Below, piece after piece: positions 36,184-45,509 of a stretch of 64,000 nucleotides of DNA. Within the stretch, counting starts at the first letter, position 1. Each line of letters opens with the position of its first letter. Under the pieces are notes generated by a model. That model was not told where the DNA came from. It did no database searches and worked only from the letters and a program-made list of their open reading frames with translations. Source of the DNA: Bradyrhizobiaceae bacterium (GTDB lineage: Bacteria; Pseudomonadota; Alphaproteobacteria; Rhizobiales; Aestuariivirgaceae); the NCBI GenBank assembly GCA_947475225.1, contig CANJMQ010000009.1, positions 1 through 64,000 of the forward strand, read 5' to 3'. Both the position numbers and the translations under genes were made by a program.

Positions 36184-37503
36184 CTATTGTTCGTCGCGGG
36201 CGAGGAATTCGTCGAGGAGGCCGGCATCGTCGCACAAGTCGAGGAAGGACCAGCGGTTGCGGACGTCACGGGCATGTTTCATGGCATCGCGCCAGACCTT
36301 GCGGTCCAGCCCGAGTTCGGTGGCGGTTGTCGGGCCGCCAGCGGCGGCGAGTGTCGCCTTCATCTTTGCGGGGTCCATGAGCATGGGACGGAGCTCTTCG
36401 CGGAGCTGAGGCCACAAAGCCCCAAGCTTGCGGTTGAAGGCTTCGGCACCCGCACGGTCGAAGGATTTCTTCTTGGCCTCGGCGTAGCACATGCGGCCGA
36501 TGGCTTCGCCGTAGCGGGCGATGAATTCCTTCTCCTCGATGTGCGTCGCCTTGATGAGGGGCGGCTGGTCCATCGCGAGGAGCTCGTGATGAAGGCGCGC
36601 GATGGCGAGAGACGCTACACCGACCTGCTGGCCATGGGTCGAGCCCGGATGCCTGTCGCCCGCAAACATGTCGATCCAGTGTGACACCTGGTGCTCGCCC
36701 ATCGAGCCATGGTGCGAGACGCCGGTGAAGCAGACGCCCAGCCCGCACAGCGTGAGAACGCGGTGAAGATGGCCGTTGGCGGCGATGTCATGGGTCTTCA
36801 GGCCCGCCGCGGAGTCGATCATGCGCGGCTCATCTTCGCCGATCAGCGTGTAGGGCACGCCCGAGTAGAATGTGTCGAAGAGGCGGTGCGAAGCCCACCA
36901 TTCAACCTGCGCCGTCGGGCGGCAGAGCGAGTCGCCCAGCCCCGCGGCCGAGAGCCAGTGCGGCGCCTTCGCCGAAACCTTGAGATCAAGGAAGATGCCG
37001 CGCGGCGCGTGGGCGGGAAGGGACGTCTTGTAGCCATTTGCCAGCGTCACCGAGGCGGTCGATGCCGCATAGCCGTTCATCGAGGCGGCTGTGCCGAAGG
37101 TGGCGTATTTCCGGCCGTCCTTGAAGGTGGCGAACTTGCAGGTATCCGACAGCGCACCAGAGCCGACGGCGACGATGGCGTCGGCATTGCGGGTCTTTTC
37201 CTGCACCATGGCGATGGTGGGTTCATCGCAGTGGGTGTTGCCGGGCAGCACCAGCTCATCGATGGTGCCGAGGCCCTTGAGGTGCTTGGCCACGCGGCGG
37301 CCCATGGCCTCGTGCGTGTTGACGTCGGAGACGACAGCGATGCGCTTGCCGAGATTGAGCGGCGCCAGCATGTCGGCCTCGCCACCATCGAGGTCGTCCT
37401 CGATGCGGATCACCTCGAAGGGGACGATGGCGGTCTTTCCGGTCGTCGGGTCCTTCCAGTGGCCGGCGACGACATCGCTGATCAGTTCATTCCAGTCGGT
37501 CAT
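36184..37503 (-). CDS. sn-glycerol-1-phosphate dehydrogenase-like (AraM/EgsA family) enzyme, paralog 1
   Basis: AIVAVGSGALSDTCKFATFKDGRKYATFGTAASMNGYAASTASV; VSHHGSMGEHQVSHWIDMF; STHGQQVGVASLAIARLH. Confidence 0.82.
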   Translation of the reverse strand: MTDWNELISDVVAGHWKDPTTGKTAIVPFEVIRIEDDLDGGEADMLAPLNLGKRIAVVSDVNTHEAMGRRVAKHLKGLGTIDELVLPGNTHCDEPTIAMVQEKTRNADAIVAVGSGALSDTCKFATFKDGRKYATFGTAASMNGYAASTASVTLANGYKTSLPAHAPRGIFLDLKVSAKAPHWLSAAGLGDSLCRPTAQVEWWASHRLFDTFYSGVPYTLIGEDEPRMIDSAAGLKTHDIAANGHLHRVLTLCGLGVCFTGVSHHGSMGEHQVSHWIDMFAGDRHPGSTHGQQVGVASLAIARLHHELLAMDQPPLIKATHIEEKEFIARYGEAIGRMCYAEAKKKSFDRAGAEAFNRKLGALWPQLREELRPMLMDPAKMKATLAAAGGPTTATELGLDRKVWRDAMKHARDVRNRWSFLDLCDDAGLLDEFLARDEQ

Positions 37504-39026
37504 TGATGTGCACTTCGCGAGAAATCGACGAGTTTCTGGTTCCAGTCGGAGAGCTTTGGCCAGAGTTCTGAATAGATGCCGAGGAGGTCCTGGTAGCGCG
37601 CGGAATCCTTCTTGCGCGGACGGAAGGTCTTTGACGGCTTGCCCGACATCGCGGCGGAGGCCTCCGGAACGGACTTGTACCAGCCCGCCCCCCTGGCGGC
37701 GGCCATGGCAGCGCCAAGTGCGGAGGCTTCGGCGGTTTCCAGGCGCTTCACGTCGCGCGCGGAGGCGTCCGCCAGGATTTGGCACCAGAGATCCGAGCGC
37801 GAACCACCGCCCACTGCGGCGAAATGGGTGATGGGTGTGGTGGCATCGGCCACCTGGTTGGTCATCATCGCCTGTTCCAGCGCCACGCCCTCGAGCAGCG
37901 CGCGATAGACGTCACCGCGGCTGTGGTTGCCTGAGAGACCGGCGATGACGCCGCGCGCGGCGGAGTCCCAGTAAGGCGTCATGACGCCCGACCAGTAAGG
38001 GACGAGCACCAGGCCATGGGCGCCGATGGGCGATGCCTTTGCTTCCGCCTCCAGCGCCTTGAAGATGCCCGGGTCCTTGCCCGGCGAAACGTTGAACAGG
38101 CGCTCCACCATCCAGTTGACGAGGAATGTGCCGGTGCGGATCGCCGTTTCGAAGGAGAAGCCGTCATCGCTCACCGCCATCATGGTGCGGAAGGCGCGGT
38201 TGGTGGCGTAATGCTTGCCATAGCTGCCCGACACGGCGGCCGTGCCGAGATTCACATAGGCGCGGCCTTCAAGGAAGGTGTTGGCGCCGGTACCGGCGCA
38301 TTGGCCGTCGCCACCGCCGGCGATAACGGGCGTGCCGGCCTTGAGGCCGGTGAGCTTTGCGGCGTCCGCCGTGACCTCGCCCATCACCTCGCCGGGGCGG
38401 TGGAGCTTCGGCAACTGCTCGCGGGTGAGGCGCGCAGCCTTGAGGAGAACGTCCGACCAGTCATAGGCGCCGATATCGAGCAGGCCCATGGGATCGGCGG
38501 AAGCGGTCGAGGTGGTCCATTGGCCGGTGAGGTAGTGGGCGAGCACGCCATGCACTTCCGCCGTCTTGGCGGTCTTCGCCCAGATCTTCGGCATGTGGGT
38601 GGAGAACCAGCGGCAGCGATAGAGGCAGGGGGTGACGTCGGCGGGCTTGCCGGAAATATTGTGCACGGCTTCGGCGCCCAGTTCGGCGACGATGTCCTTC
38701 ACTTCCGTCTGCGCGCGCTCGTCGAGCCACAGCGTGCCCGGGCGCAGCGCTTTACCCTTCGCGTCGAACTGCGCGAAGCTTTCGCGCTGGTTGGAAATTG
38801 CAAGCCCTGCGACGCGCCTGGCGTCGATCTTCCTGGTCAGCTGCTTCAGCGCCTTGGTGAGGGCGCCGGTCCAGTCTGACACCTCCTGCTCGAACCAGCC
38901 GGGGTGCGGGGTGGACAGCGGAACGGGCGCGCGGCCTTCAGCGACGATGCGGCCACGCGCATCGAAGGCGATGGCCTTCGTGGCGGTGGTCGAGCTATCG
39001 ATGCCGATGACGAGATCGCCGCGCAT
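37500..39026 (-). CDS. FGGY-family carbohydrate kinase (xylulokinase-like)
   Basis: LVIGIDSSTTATKAIAFDARGRIVAEG; GGGDGQCAGTGANTFLEGRAYVNLGTAAVSG; PYWDSAARGVIAGLSGNHSRGDVYRALLEGVALEQ. Confidence 0.87.
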   Translation of the reverse strand: MRGDLVIGIDSSTTATKAIAFDARGRIVAEGRAPVPLSTPHPGWFEQEVSDWTGALTKALKQLTRKIDARRVAGLAISNQRESFAQFDAKGKALRPGTLWLDERAQTEVKDIVAELGAEAVHNISGKPADVTPCLYRCRWFSTHMPKIWAKTAKTAEVHGVLAHYLTGQWTTSTASADPMGLLDIGAYDWSDVLLKAARLTREQLPKLHRPGEVMGEVTADAAKLTGLKAGTPVIAGGGDGQCAGTGANTFLEGRAYVNLGTAAVSGSYGKHYATNRAFRTMMAVSDDGFSFETAIRTGTFLVNWMVERLFNVSPGKDPGIFKALEAEAKASPIGAHGLVLVPYWSGVMTPYWDSAARGVIAGLSGNHSRGDVYRALLEGVALEQAMMTNQVADATTPITHFAAVGGGSRSDLWCQILADASARDVKRLETAEASALGAAMAAARGAGWYKSVPEASAAMSGKPSKTFRPRKKDSARYQDLLGIYSELWPKLSDWNQKLVDFSRSAHQ

Positions 39027-39050
39027 GGAACGGGTACTTACCTTTAGATG

Positions 39051-39079
39051 AAAAACGGAGGCGGCGAAGCGCCGCCTCC
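39051..39079 (-). terminator. Rho-independent-type terminator/attenuator between solute-binding protein and kinase
   Basis: Minus strand GGAGGCGGCGCTTCGCCGCCTCCGTTTTTC: 10-bp GC stem followed by T5. Confidence 0.75.
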
Positions 39080-39091
39080 GCGTCTGTTTGC

Positions 39092-40612
39092 TCAGAGGCC
39101 GGCGTCGGCCACTGCGGCATCGATCGCCGCGGCGATCGTGTCCATGCACTTCTTGGCGTCGCCGCCGAAGTCCTGGCCCGTCAGCAGCTTGCCGAGGTTA
39201 ACCGGGATCTCGTTGTTCGAGAAGCCAGCCCACAGCGGCATGTCCGGCTCGGAAGCCATGTCGTTGTCGATGATCCACTTCACGAGCTCGAGGTGGCGGG
39301 TGGTGCCGGGGCCCACCTTGGCCTTCTCGTTGACGCGCGGATCGGTGAACGACGACAGACGCATCGGGGCGAAGCCGCCGATGAGCGTGCAGCGTGTCAT
39401 CACGTCCTTCGAGCAGGCCCACTGCATGAAGATCCAGGCCGCATCGACGTTCTTGGAGTACTTCGACAGGCCGAGGACCGAGCCACCCTGGTGAGCGCGG
39501 TTCGGCACTTCGCCGAAGCCGACTTCAGAGATCGGACGCAGCGGCTTGCCGGTGATCGGCTTTGCCGGCATCCACAGGCCCTGCACCTTGGAGTCCGCCG
39601 CGTCGAGGCCCGGGAAGAACTCGTCCCATGACTCGACGAGGGCGCACTGGCCCGACGCCATCATCTGGAACTGGCCGTCCCAGGTGGAGTTGAGCGACTC
39701 CGGCGGAGCGTACTTCAGCCACTCCTGGTAGAGTTGCAGGCCGGCGATGCCAGCCTCGTCGTTGCCCTTGAACTTCTTGTCGGCGCCAAAGATCGAGCCG
39801 CCGGCGTTCCACACCATCTGGGTCCAGTCGCACTCGAGCGAGTAGTGACCGGACTTGGCCTGGAGGCCGGTGCCGTACATGCCGTTGGCCTTTTCAGCCT
39901 CGGTGATCGCCTTGATCGCAGCGGTGAACTCCTCCGAGGTCGTCGGCACGGCGATGCCGTGCTTCTCGAGGATGTCCTTGCGGTACATCAGCATCATGAT
40001 CGGGATGTCGAAGGGAATGCCGACCATCTTGCCGTCGTACATGGCAAGGCCGTCAACCAGCGGCTTGGAAAAGTCTTCCCAGTCGAAGCCCGGCATGGCC
40101 AGGTCCGGCTTGTCCTTGTAGTACTGCATCGGGTCGATGGTGTCCTGGGCGAAGGTGGCAACCCACGACTGGTCGAGGTAGTACAGGTCGTAGGTACCAA
40201 GCTGGCCCTGCACGTCCTGCGTGGCCTTGGCGAGAACCTGCTCGAGCGGAACGATTTCCACCTCGACCTCGATGCCGGTCGGATCGGTGAATTCCTTCTT
40301 GATCTTGTCGAGCACGACGGTCGGGGGCGTTGCTTCCGAGGTGTAGCGGATCTTGGCGCCCTTGAACTTGGAGCCCACGTCCTTCAGCCACGCGGTCATG
40401 GTCGCATCCTGCGCCATGGCCTCGGTGCCGATCAGGCCGAGATTGCCCTTGAAGGGGCGGGTCGAACCCAGCATGCCGGCCGAGAAGGCCGAGAGGCCGA
40501 CGCCGGCGATGCCCATCTTCTTCATGAACTCGCGCTTGGTGATGCGGCGGGCGGCAAAGTCGCGGGCTGCATCGGCGATGAAGGTTTTCTTGTCGTAGTC
40601 TTTGAAGCTCAT
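39092..40612 (-). CDS. ABC transporter extracellular solute-binding protein (sugar/polyol type)
   Basis: N-terminal signal region RRITKREFMKKMGIAGVGLSAFSAGML; family 1-like SBP; flanked by permeases. Confidence 0.9.
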   Translation of the reverse strand: MSFKDYDKKTFIADAARDFAARRITKREFMKKMGIAGVGLSAFSAGMLGSTRPFKGNLGLIGTEAMAQDATMTAWLKDVGSKFKGAKIRYTSEATPPTVVLDKIKKEFTDPTGIEVEVEIVPLEQVLAKATQDVQGQLGTYDLYYLDQSWVATFAQDTIDPMQYYKDKPDLAMPGFDWEDFSKPLVDGLAMYDGKMVGIPFDIPIMMLMYRKDILEKHGIAVPTTSEEFTAAIKAITEAEKANGMYGTGLQAKSGHYSLECDWTQMVWNAGGSIFGADKKFKGNDEAGIAGLQLYQEWLKYAPPESLNSTWDGQFQMMASGQCALVESWDEFFPGLDAADSKVQGLWMPAKPITGKPLRPISEVGFGEVPNRAHQGGSVLGLSKYSKNVDAAWIFMQWACSKDVMTRCTLIGGFAPMRLSSFTDPRVNEKAKVGPGTTRHLELVKWIIDNDMASEPDMPLWAGFSNNEIPVNLGKLLTGQDFGGDAKKCMDTIAAAIDAAVADAGL

Positions 40613-40656
40613 TTAAGTCCTCCCATGGGTTTGAGCTTAGGTTCTCGCACGCGTCA

Positions 40657-41565
40657 TCACTCTTTCAGGGAGCCAAGAGTGAGGCCGCGCACCAGATTCT
40701 TTTGAACGAGCAGGATGAATATGAAGCTCGGGATGATCGCCGCCGTGCCCAGCGCCGCGATGAAGCCCCATTCATTGCCCGTCGATGTCACGAAGGTCTG
40801 GATCTTCACCGGAACGGTGCGGATCTCGGTCGTGAGGAAAAGCGAAAGCAGGAACTCGGTCCAGCTGAAGATGAATACCAGAACGGCCGATGCGGCGATG
40901 CCGCCCTTTACCATCGGCAGCACGATCTTGCGGAAGGTCTGGAACCTGGTGGCGCCGTCGATCATCGCGGCTTCGTCCACGTCCTTCGGCACGTCGTCGA
41001 GGAAGGATTTCATCAGCAGCACGGCGATCGGCAGGTTCATCAGCGCATAGATCATCATCAGGCCGAAGTAGCCGGCGTAGAGATTGTCGGTGTCGCGCAG
41101 GCCTACCGTCTTGTAGATGGTGACGAGCGGCACGAGGATGGCGATGGGCGGCATGAAGCGCTGGCCCAGCACCCAGTTGAGGTAGCCGTTGCGGCCGCGG
41201 AACATCATGCGCGAGATGGCGTAGGCCGCGAGGACCGCGATCGCCATGGTGATGACCGTGGTGCCGAGCGAGATGATGACCGATTCCATGATCGACTGGC
41301 GCGAGTCATAGGCTGACTCGCCGCCAACGCCCATGCCCAGACCCTGGTCGATGGCGAGTTGCGAGCGCGATTGGCCGAAGAGTGTCACGCCATAGTTGAT
41401 GAAGGTTGGCACGAAGTCGAAGAAGTTGACGCGGTCCTTGTCGAACACGGCCGAGATCGGCTTGATCGAGGTCAGCGCCCACCAGAAGATGGGAAACATG
41501 AATATCCCCACAACCGTCACGGCGACCACGTCACGCAGGATCTGGAGGCGGCGCGAGCTTTCCAT
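40657..41565 (-). CDS. Carbohydrate ABC transporter permease (MalG-like)
   Basis: DEAAMIDGATRFQTFRKIVLPMVKGGIAA EAA-loop; ORF-track N-terminal extension is not supported. Confidence 0.9.
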   Translation of the reverse strand: MESSRRLQILRDVVAVTVVGIFMFPIFWWALTSIKPISAVFDKDRVNFFDFVPTFINYGVTLFGQSRSQLAIDQGLGMGVGGESAYDSRQSIMESVIISLGTTVITMAIAVLAAYAISRMMFRGRNGYLNWVLGQRFMPPIAILVPLVTIYKTVGLRDTDNLYAGYFGLMMIYALMNLPIAVLLMKSFLDDVPKDVDEAAMIDGATRFQTFRKIVLPMVKGGIAASAVLVFIFSWTEFLLSLFLTTEIRTVPVKIQTFVTSTGNEWGFIAALGTAAIIPSFIFILLVQKNLVRGLTLGSLKE

Positions 41566-42491
41566 CACAGTTTGACCCTGAAGAGCTTCATGAAGGTCGA
41601 GGACACCACGATGACGATGATCAGCGTGAGCAAGGCGACCGTCGAGGCATAGGGAAAGTCGGCATTGCCGAAATAGATGCGGCCGGCATAGGAGGTGAGC
41701 GTCTCGGTTGCGGTGCCGGGCCCTGAGTCGGTCATCACCTTCACGTAGTCGAAGGCGCGGAACAGGTCGATGCCGCGGATCAGCACGGCGATGGCGATGA
41801 CCTTGGACATCATCGGCAGCGTCAACTTGAAGAAGGCCTGGACCGCGGTGGCGCCGTCGATGGCGGCGGCCTCGAAAGGTTCCTTGGGAAGCGAGCGCAG
41901 GCCCGCCAGCATGATCAGCACCATGAAGGGCGTCCACTGCCAGATCTCGGCCGTGAGCACGCCGGCCATGGCGGTGTCCGCCGTGCCGAGGATCGAGAAG
42001 CCGGTGGGAAGCAGCCCGAGCGCGATGATGCCGCGGCTCAGCACGCCGAAGGAGCCGTTGAGCATGAGCAGGAACATCATGCCGGTGACGGCGGGCGGAA
42101 TGACGAGCGGCAGGGTCATCATGGCGCGCAGCACGCCATAGCCTTTCCGGTCGGAATCGAGCAGCAGGGCGATCAGCATGCCCAGTGTCAACTGGAAGAC
42201 GAGCGCGACGCCGGTGTAGAAGAAGGTGTTGTAGATGGCGTTCCACACGCGGTCATCGCCGAGGATCTTCACCCAGTTGTGGGTCGGGTCGAAGACCATC
42301 TTCCGGGTCGCGGCGTTCTTCTTGTAGAGCGACAGGGTGATTGCATAGATCAGCGGATAGATGCCGAAGACGATCATCAGCGCGGCGGCGGGGAGCAGCC
42401 AGGGAATCGGGCTCTCGGAGGCCAGCCAGCGCGGCAGCCAGGGACGGCGCTCCGTCCCGGGGTCCGGATAGCTGGCGATATTGGCAGACAT
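41565..42491 (-). CDS. Sugar ABC transporter permease (MalF-like)
   Basis: FEAAAIDGATAVQAFFKLTLPMMSKVIAIAVLIR EAA-loop; multiple TM helices. Confidence 0.9.
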   Translation of the reverse strand: MSANIASYPDPGTERRPWLPRWLASESPIPWLLPAAALMIVFGIYPLIYAITLSLYKKNAATRKMVFDPTHNWVKILGDDRVWNAIYNTFFYTGVALVFQLTLGMLIALLLDSDRKGYGVLRAMMTLPLVIPPAVTGMMFLLMLNGSFGVLSRGIIALGLLPTGFSILGTADTAMAGVLTAEIWQWTPFMVLIMLAGLRSLPKEPFEAAAIDGATAVQAFFKLTLPMMSKVIAIAVLIRGIDLFRAFDYVKVMTDSGPGTATETLTSYAGRIYFGNADFPYASTVALLTLIIVIVVSSTFMKLFRVKL

Positions 42492-42605
42492 AGGCACGGC
42501 TCCCGTTGCCCGCCCTTGCCGGGCGATTGCATTTGTTATTTTTGAATTGCAAAAGTGCGGAGGATTTCGACCGGAGTCAACAGCGGTGAGTGTTCCGGGG
42601 CTAAT

Positions 42606-42638
42606 TTCGCAATGCAAACAATATATTGCAACGCAATA
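42606..42638. promoter_or_regulatory. Candidate SorC-type operator region upstream of ABC operon
   Basis: TTCGCAATGCAAACAATATATTGCAACGCAATA with dyad ATTGC-AAC-GCAAT (42625-42637) and reiterated TTGCAA/GCAAT. Confidence 0.4.
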
Positions 42639-42648
42639 TAAGAAGCGA

Positions 42649-43344
42649 TCAGCGGACCGGCAGCAGGGCCCTGAGGTGGTTCGGCAGGGCCGCGGCAAGG
42701 CCGCCAAAGCCAATCCCTGCGGCACCGAAGGACGCAGCGTCAAAAGGCATGCCGAGCAGGGCATAGGCCTCGGCCACGGCATCGTGCACCGCCCCCGCGG
42801 GCTGCACGGAGATCACTGCGCCCAGGTGATAGCCGCCACGGCCGACGCGCTGGGCGATGCCGGCGAGCTTCACGCGGCCCTGGGCGTTCACGCTGTAGTC
42901 GCCCGGGCAATATTCACCGGGCACCGCGCCGACGCGGGCATCGATGCCGAGGTCGCACAGGGCTGCGGCGACCGCAGCGGCGAAGCCGCCGAAGCGCTCC
43001 AGCACGTGATGGCGCGGTTCGGCATGGGGAGCGACGAGGTCGATGACCAGGGCATTCTCATCATAGATGGCGAGCTGGCCGCCGGTGCGGCGCTCGACGG
43101 CGGCGAAGCCCCGCGCCGCCAGTGCTGCCAGTGCCGCGCCGTGGCCCGCCAGCGCGGCATCGCGCGGGGCGAAGGCGGCGGTCGGCCGCGGCCGGTAGAT
43201 GCGCAGGAGGCCGGTGTCGCCGGGCTGCAGGGCGCCGAGGAGGAGGCGCACTCGCTCCATGTCCTCGGCCGGGGTGAACAGCGAGATGCCGTCCCCCGCC
43301 ACGCCGGACTCGATTGCGACCGGGCCGCCGAAGGCCGCGCTCAC
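42649..43344 (-). CDS. Lipoate-protein ligase (LplA/LipB-like) family protein
   Basis: [57 protein letters not shown]. Confidence 0.8.
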   Translation of the reverse strand: MSAAFGGPVAIESGVAGDGISLFTPAEDMERVRLLLGALQPGDTGLLRIYRPRPTAAFAPRDAALAGHGAALAALAARGFAAVERRTGGQLAIYDENALVIDLVAPHAEPRHHVLERFGGFAAAVAAALCDLGIDARVGAVPGEYCPGDYSVNAQGRVKLAGIAQRVGRGGYHLGAVISVQPAGAVHDAVAEAYALLGMPFDAASFGAAGIGFGGLAAALPNHLRALLPVR

Positions 43345-44195
43345 GCCGCCGCGGGCGCCTTTCCGGCGCAGCCATAGAGCTTCATCTTCTCGACGGTGGC
43401 GGCGATCATGCGCTTGCGGCCCTCGGTCATCGCCTCTTCCAGCTGGAGGTCGCCCTCGGCGAAGACCGCCTCGAGACCCGCACGGAAGGCGTGGCGCAGG
43501 TCGGTGTCGGCGTTGAACTTGTGCACACCCGCGGCGCGCGCCGCCAGCACCTCGTCGGTGGGAATGCCCGAGGCGCCGTGCAGCACCAGCGGGATGCCCG
43601 TCGCATCACGGATTTCCCGGGTGCGCTCGATGGCCAGCGGCTCCGGCTTGAGGCCGGGGATGACGCCATGCACGATTCCGACCGAGATGGCGAGATAGTC
43701 AACACCCGTCTCCGCGACGAAGCGCTTGGCCTCACCGACGTCGGTGTAATAGTCGGGCCAGTGCACGCTCTCGCCGACATCCGGAATCTTGCCGAGCTCG
43801 GCCTCGACGGGGATGCCGAAGTCATGGGCGATCTCGACGATGCGGCGCGTGGTCTTGATGTTGTCCTCGAAGGACAGGTGCGCGCCATCATACATGATGG
43901 AGTTGAAGCCGAGCCTGATGGCCTCGAGGCATTCGTCCCACGAGCCGTGGTCGAGGTGGACGACGAAATTGGCTTTTGAGTCCTCGGCCACGCGCTTCGT
44001 CATCTCGAAGGCCTTGCGCACTCCCATGTGCGGGATGATGGCGCGGCCCACCTGCAGGAACACCGGCGCCTCGGCCTGTTCCGCCGCCCAGACCAGCGCC
44101 TCGGTGGTCTCGACATTGTGCATGTTGAAGGCGCCGACGGCATAGCCGCCCTTGCGGGCGTCGGCGATGAGCTTGCGGGGATCGGTCCAGGGCAT
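43341..44195 (-). CDS. Class II fructose-bisphosphate/tagatose-bisphosphate aldolase family protein
   Basis: GGYAVGAFNMHNVETTEALVWAAE; VVHLDHGSWDECLEAIRLGFNSIMYDGAHLSFEDN; LVLHGASGIPTDEV; HKFNADTDLRHAF. Confidence 0.88.
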   Translation of the reverse strand: MPWTDPRKLIADARKGGYAVGAFNMHNVETTEALVWAAEQAEAPVFLQVGRAIIPHMGVRKAFEMTKRVAEDSKANFVVHLDHGSWDECLEAIRLGFNSIMYDGAHLSFEDNIKTTRRIVEIAHDFGIPVEAELGKIPDVGESVHWPDYYTDVGEAKRFVAETGVDYLAISVGIVHGVIPGLKPEPLAIERTREIRDATGIPLVLHGASGIPTDEVLAARAAGVHKFNADTDLRHAFRAGLEAVFAEGDLQLEEAMTEGRKRMIAATVEKMKLYGCAGKAPAAA

Positions 44196-44214
44196 TGGCT
44201 TCAGGTCCTTCGGA

Positions 44215-44457
44215 TTATTCTTTGACGATGATGGCGACGGCGGTGCGGACCTCGACGGTGGCGCCCTCCGGAACGAGGATCTCGCTCAGCCGGCCGGCGC
44301 CGGGCGATTCGATGGTGTCGGTCGACTTCTCGGACTCGACGTCGGCGAGTGGCTCATCCTCGGTGACCATGTCGCCCACCGCCTTGTGCCACTTGATGAT
44401 CTTGCCTTCGCTCATGCCCATGCCCCACTGCGGGAGCAAAACCTTGATGCGTGCCAT
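44215..44457 (-). CDS. Free-standing lipoyl (E2 N-terminal-like) domain protein
   Basis: 80 aa: MARIKVLLPQWGMGMSEGKIIKWHKAVGDMVTEDEPLADVESEKSTDTIESPGAGRLSEILVPEGATVEVRTAVAIIVKE; predicted lipoyl-Lys K44; ends after the single domain. Confidence 0.9.
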   Translation of the reverse strand: MARIKVLLPQWGMGMSEGKIIKWHKAVGDMVTEDEPLADVESEKSTDTIESPGAGRLSEILVPEGATVEVRTAVAIIVKE

Positions 44458-44495
44458 AATGTCTCTATCTCTTCTCTCGTCTTGCTGTGGTCGTG

Positions 44496-45509
44496 TCAGG
44501 CCGCGCGCGTGCGCGCCTCCATCGTCCGCTTCACGGCGGCGATGGTCTTGGCGGCATCGGGGTAGAGTTGCTTCTCGATCGCCGGGCTGAAGGGGATCTG
44601 CGTATCGGGCGTGGTCACCCGCATGATCGGGCCCCTGAGGCAGTCGAAGGCCTTCTCGGCGACGATGGCGGAGATTTCCGCCGCCGCGCCGCAGGTCGTG
44701 TGCGCGGGATCGACGATGACCAGCCGTCCGGTGCGCGCGACCGAATTGAGGATGGCGTCGGAATCGAGCGGCACCATGGTGCGCGGATCGATCACCTCCG
44801 CCGAGATGCCCTCGGCCTCGAGCTTCTGGGCTGCCTGCAGTGCGGCGTGAACACCCGTCGAAATGCCGACGATGGTGACGTCATTGCCGTGGCGGTGGGT
44901 GCGGGCGACGCCGAAGGGGATGCGGTATTCACCCTCGTCGACCTCTTCTTTCAGTCCCCACAGGATACAGGCCTCGAAGGACAGCACGGGATCGTCCATG
45001 TCGACGGCGGTGCGCAGCAGGCCCTTGGCGTCGGACGGCGTGGCCGGCACCATGATCTTCAGCCCCGGCACGTTCATGAACATCGGATAGGGCCGGTCGG
45101 AGTGGTGGGCGCCGGTGTTGAGGCCGAAGAACATGGCCGAGCGGAACACCACAGGAAGCGAGGCCTGGCCACCGAACATGTAGCGGTTCTTGGCCACCTG
45201 GTTCACCAGCTGGTCCATGGCCATGTAGAGGAAGCTCGAGTACGACAGGTCGACGATGGGGCGGAGACCCGTCATCGCGGCGCCTGCCGCCGCACCCACC
45301 ATCGCCTCTTCCGAGATCGGCGTGTTGCGGATGCGCCTGGCGCCGAACATCTGCAGGAAGTCGCCCTTGTCGGCGCGCGACTTGCCGCCGCCCATGGTGC
45401 CGTAGACATTGGCCTCCACGTCCTCGCCCATGATGATCACGCGCGGGTCTGCTTCCATCGCCTCGCGCTGCGCGGCGCCGATGGCGCCGAGATAGCTCAT
45501 GACGGTCAT
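44496..45509 (-). CDS. 2-oxoacid/acetoin dehydrogenase-type E1 component, beta subunit
   Basis: IIMGEDVEANVYGTMGGGKSRADKGDFLQMFGARRIRNTPISEEAMVGAAAGAAMTGLRPIVDL. Confidence 0.9.
   Translation of the reverse strand: MTVMSYLGAIGAAQREAMEADPRVIIMGEDVEANVYGTMGGGKSRADKGDFLQMFGARRIRNTPISEEAMVGAAAGAAMTGLRPIVDLSYSSFLYMAMDQLVNQVAKNRYMFGGQASLPVVFRSAMFFGLNTGAHHSDRPYPMFMNVPGLKIMVPATPSDAKGLLRTAVDMDDPVLSFEACILWGLKEEVDEGEYRIPFGVARTHRHGNDVTIVGISTGVHAALQAAQKLEAEGISAEVIDPRTMVPLDSDAILNSVARTGRLVIVDPAHTTCGAAAEISAIVAEKAFDCLRGPIMRVTTPDTQIPFSPAIEKQLYPDAAKTIAAVKRTMEARTRAA

Noticed and set aside
41566-42246. N-terminal extension of ORF 40657-42246
   Set aside because: Overlaps the upstream permease in another frame; the permease starts at MESSRRLQIL (41565).
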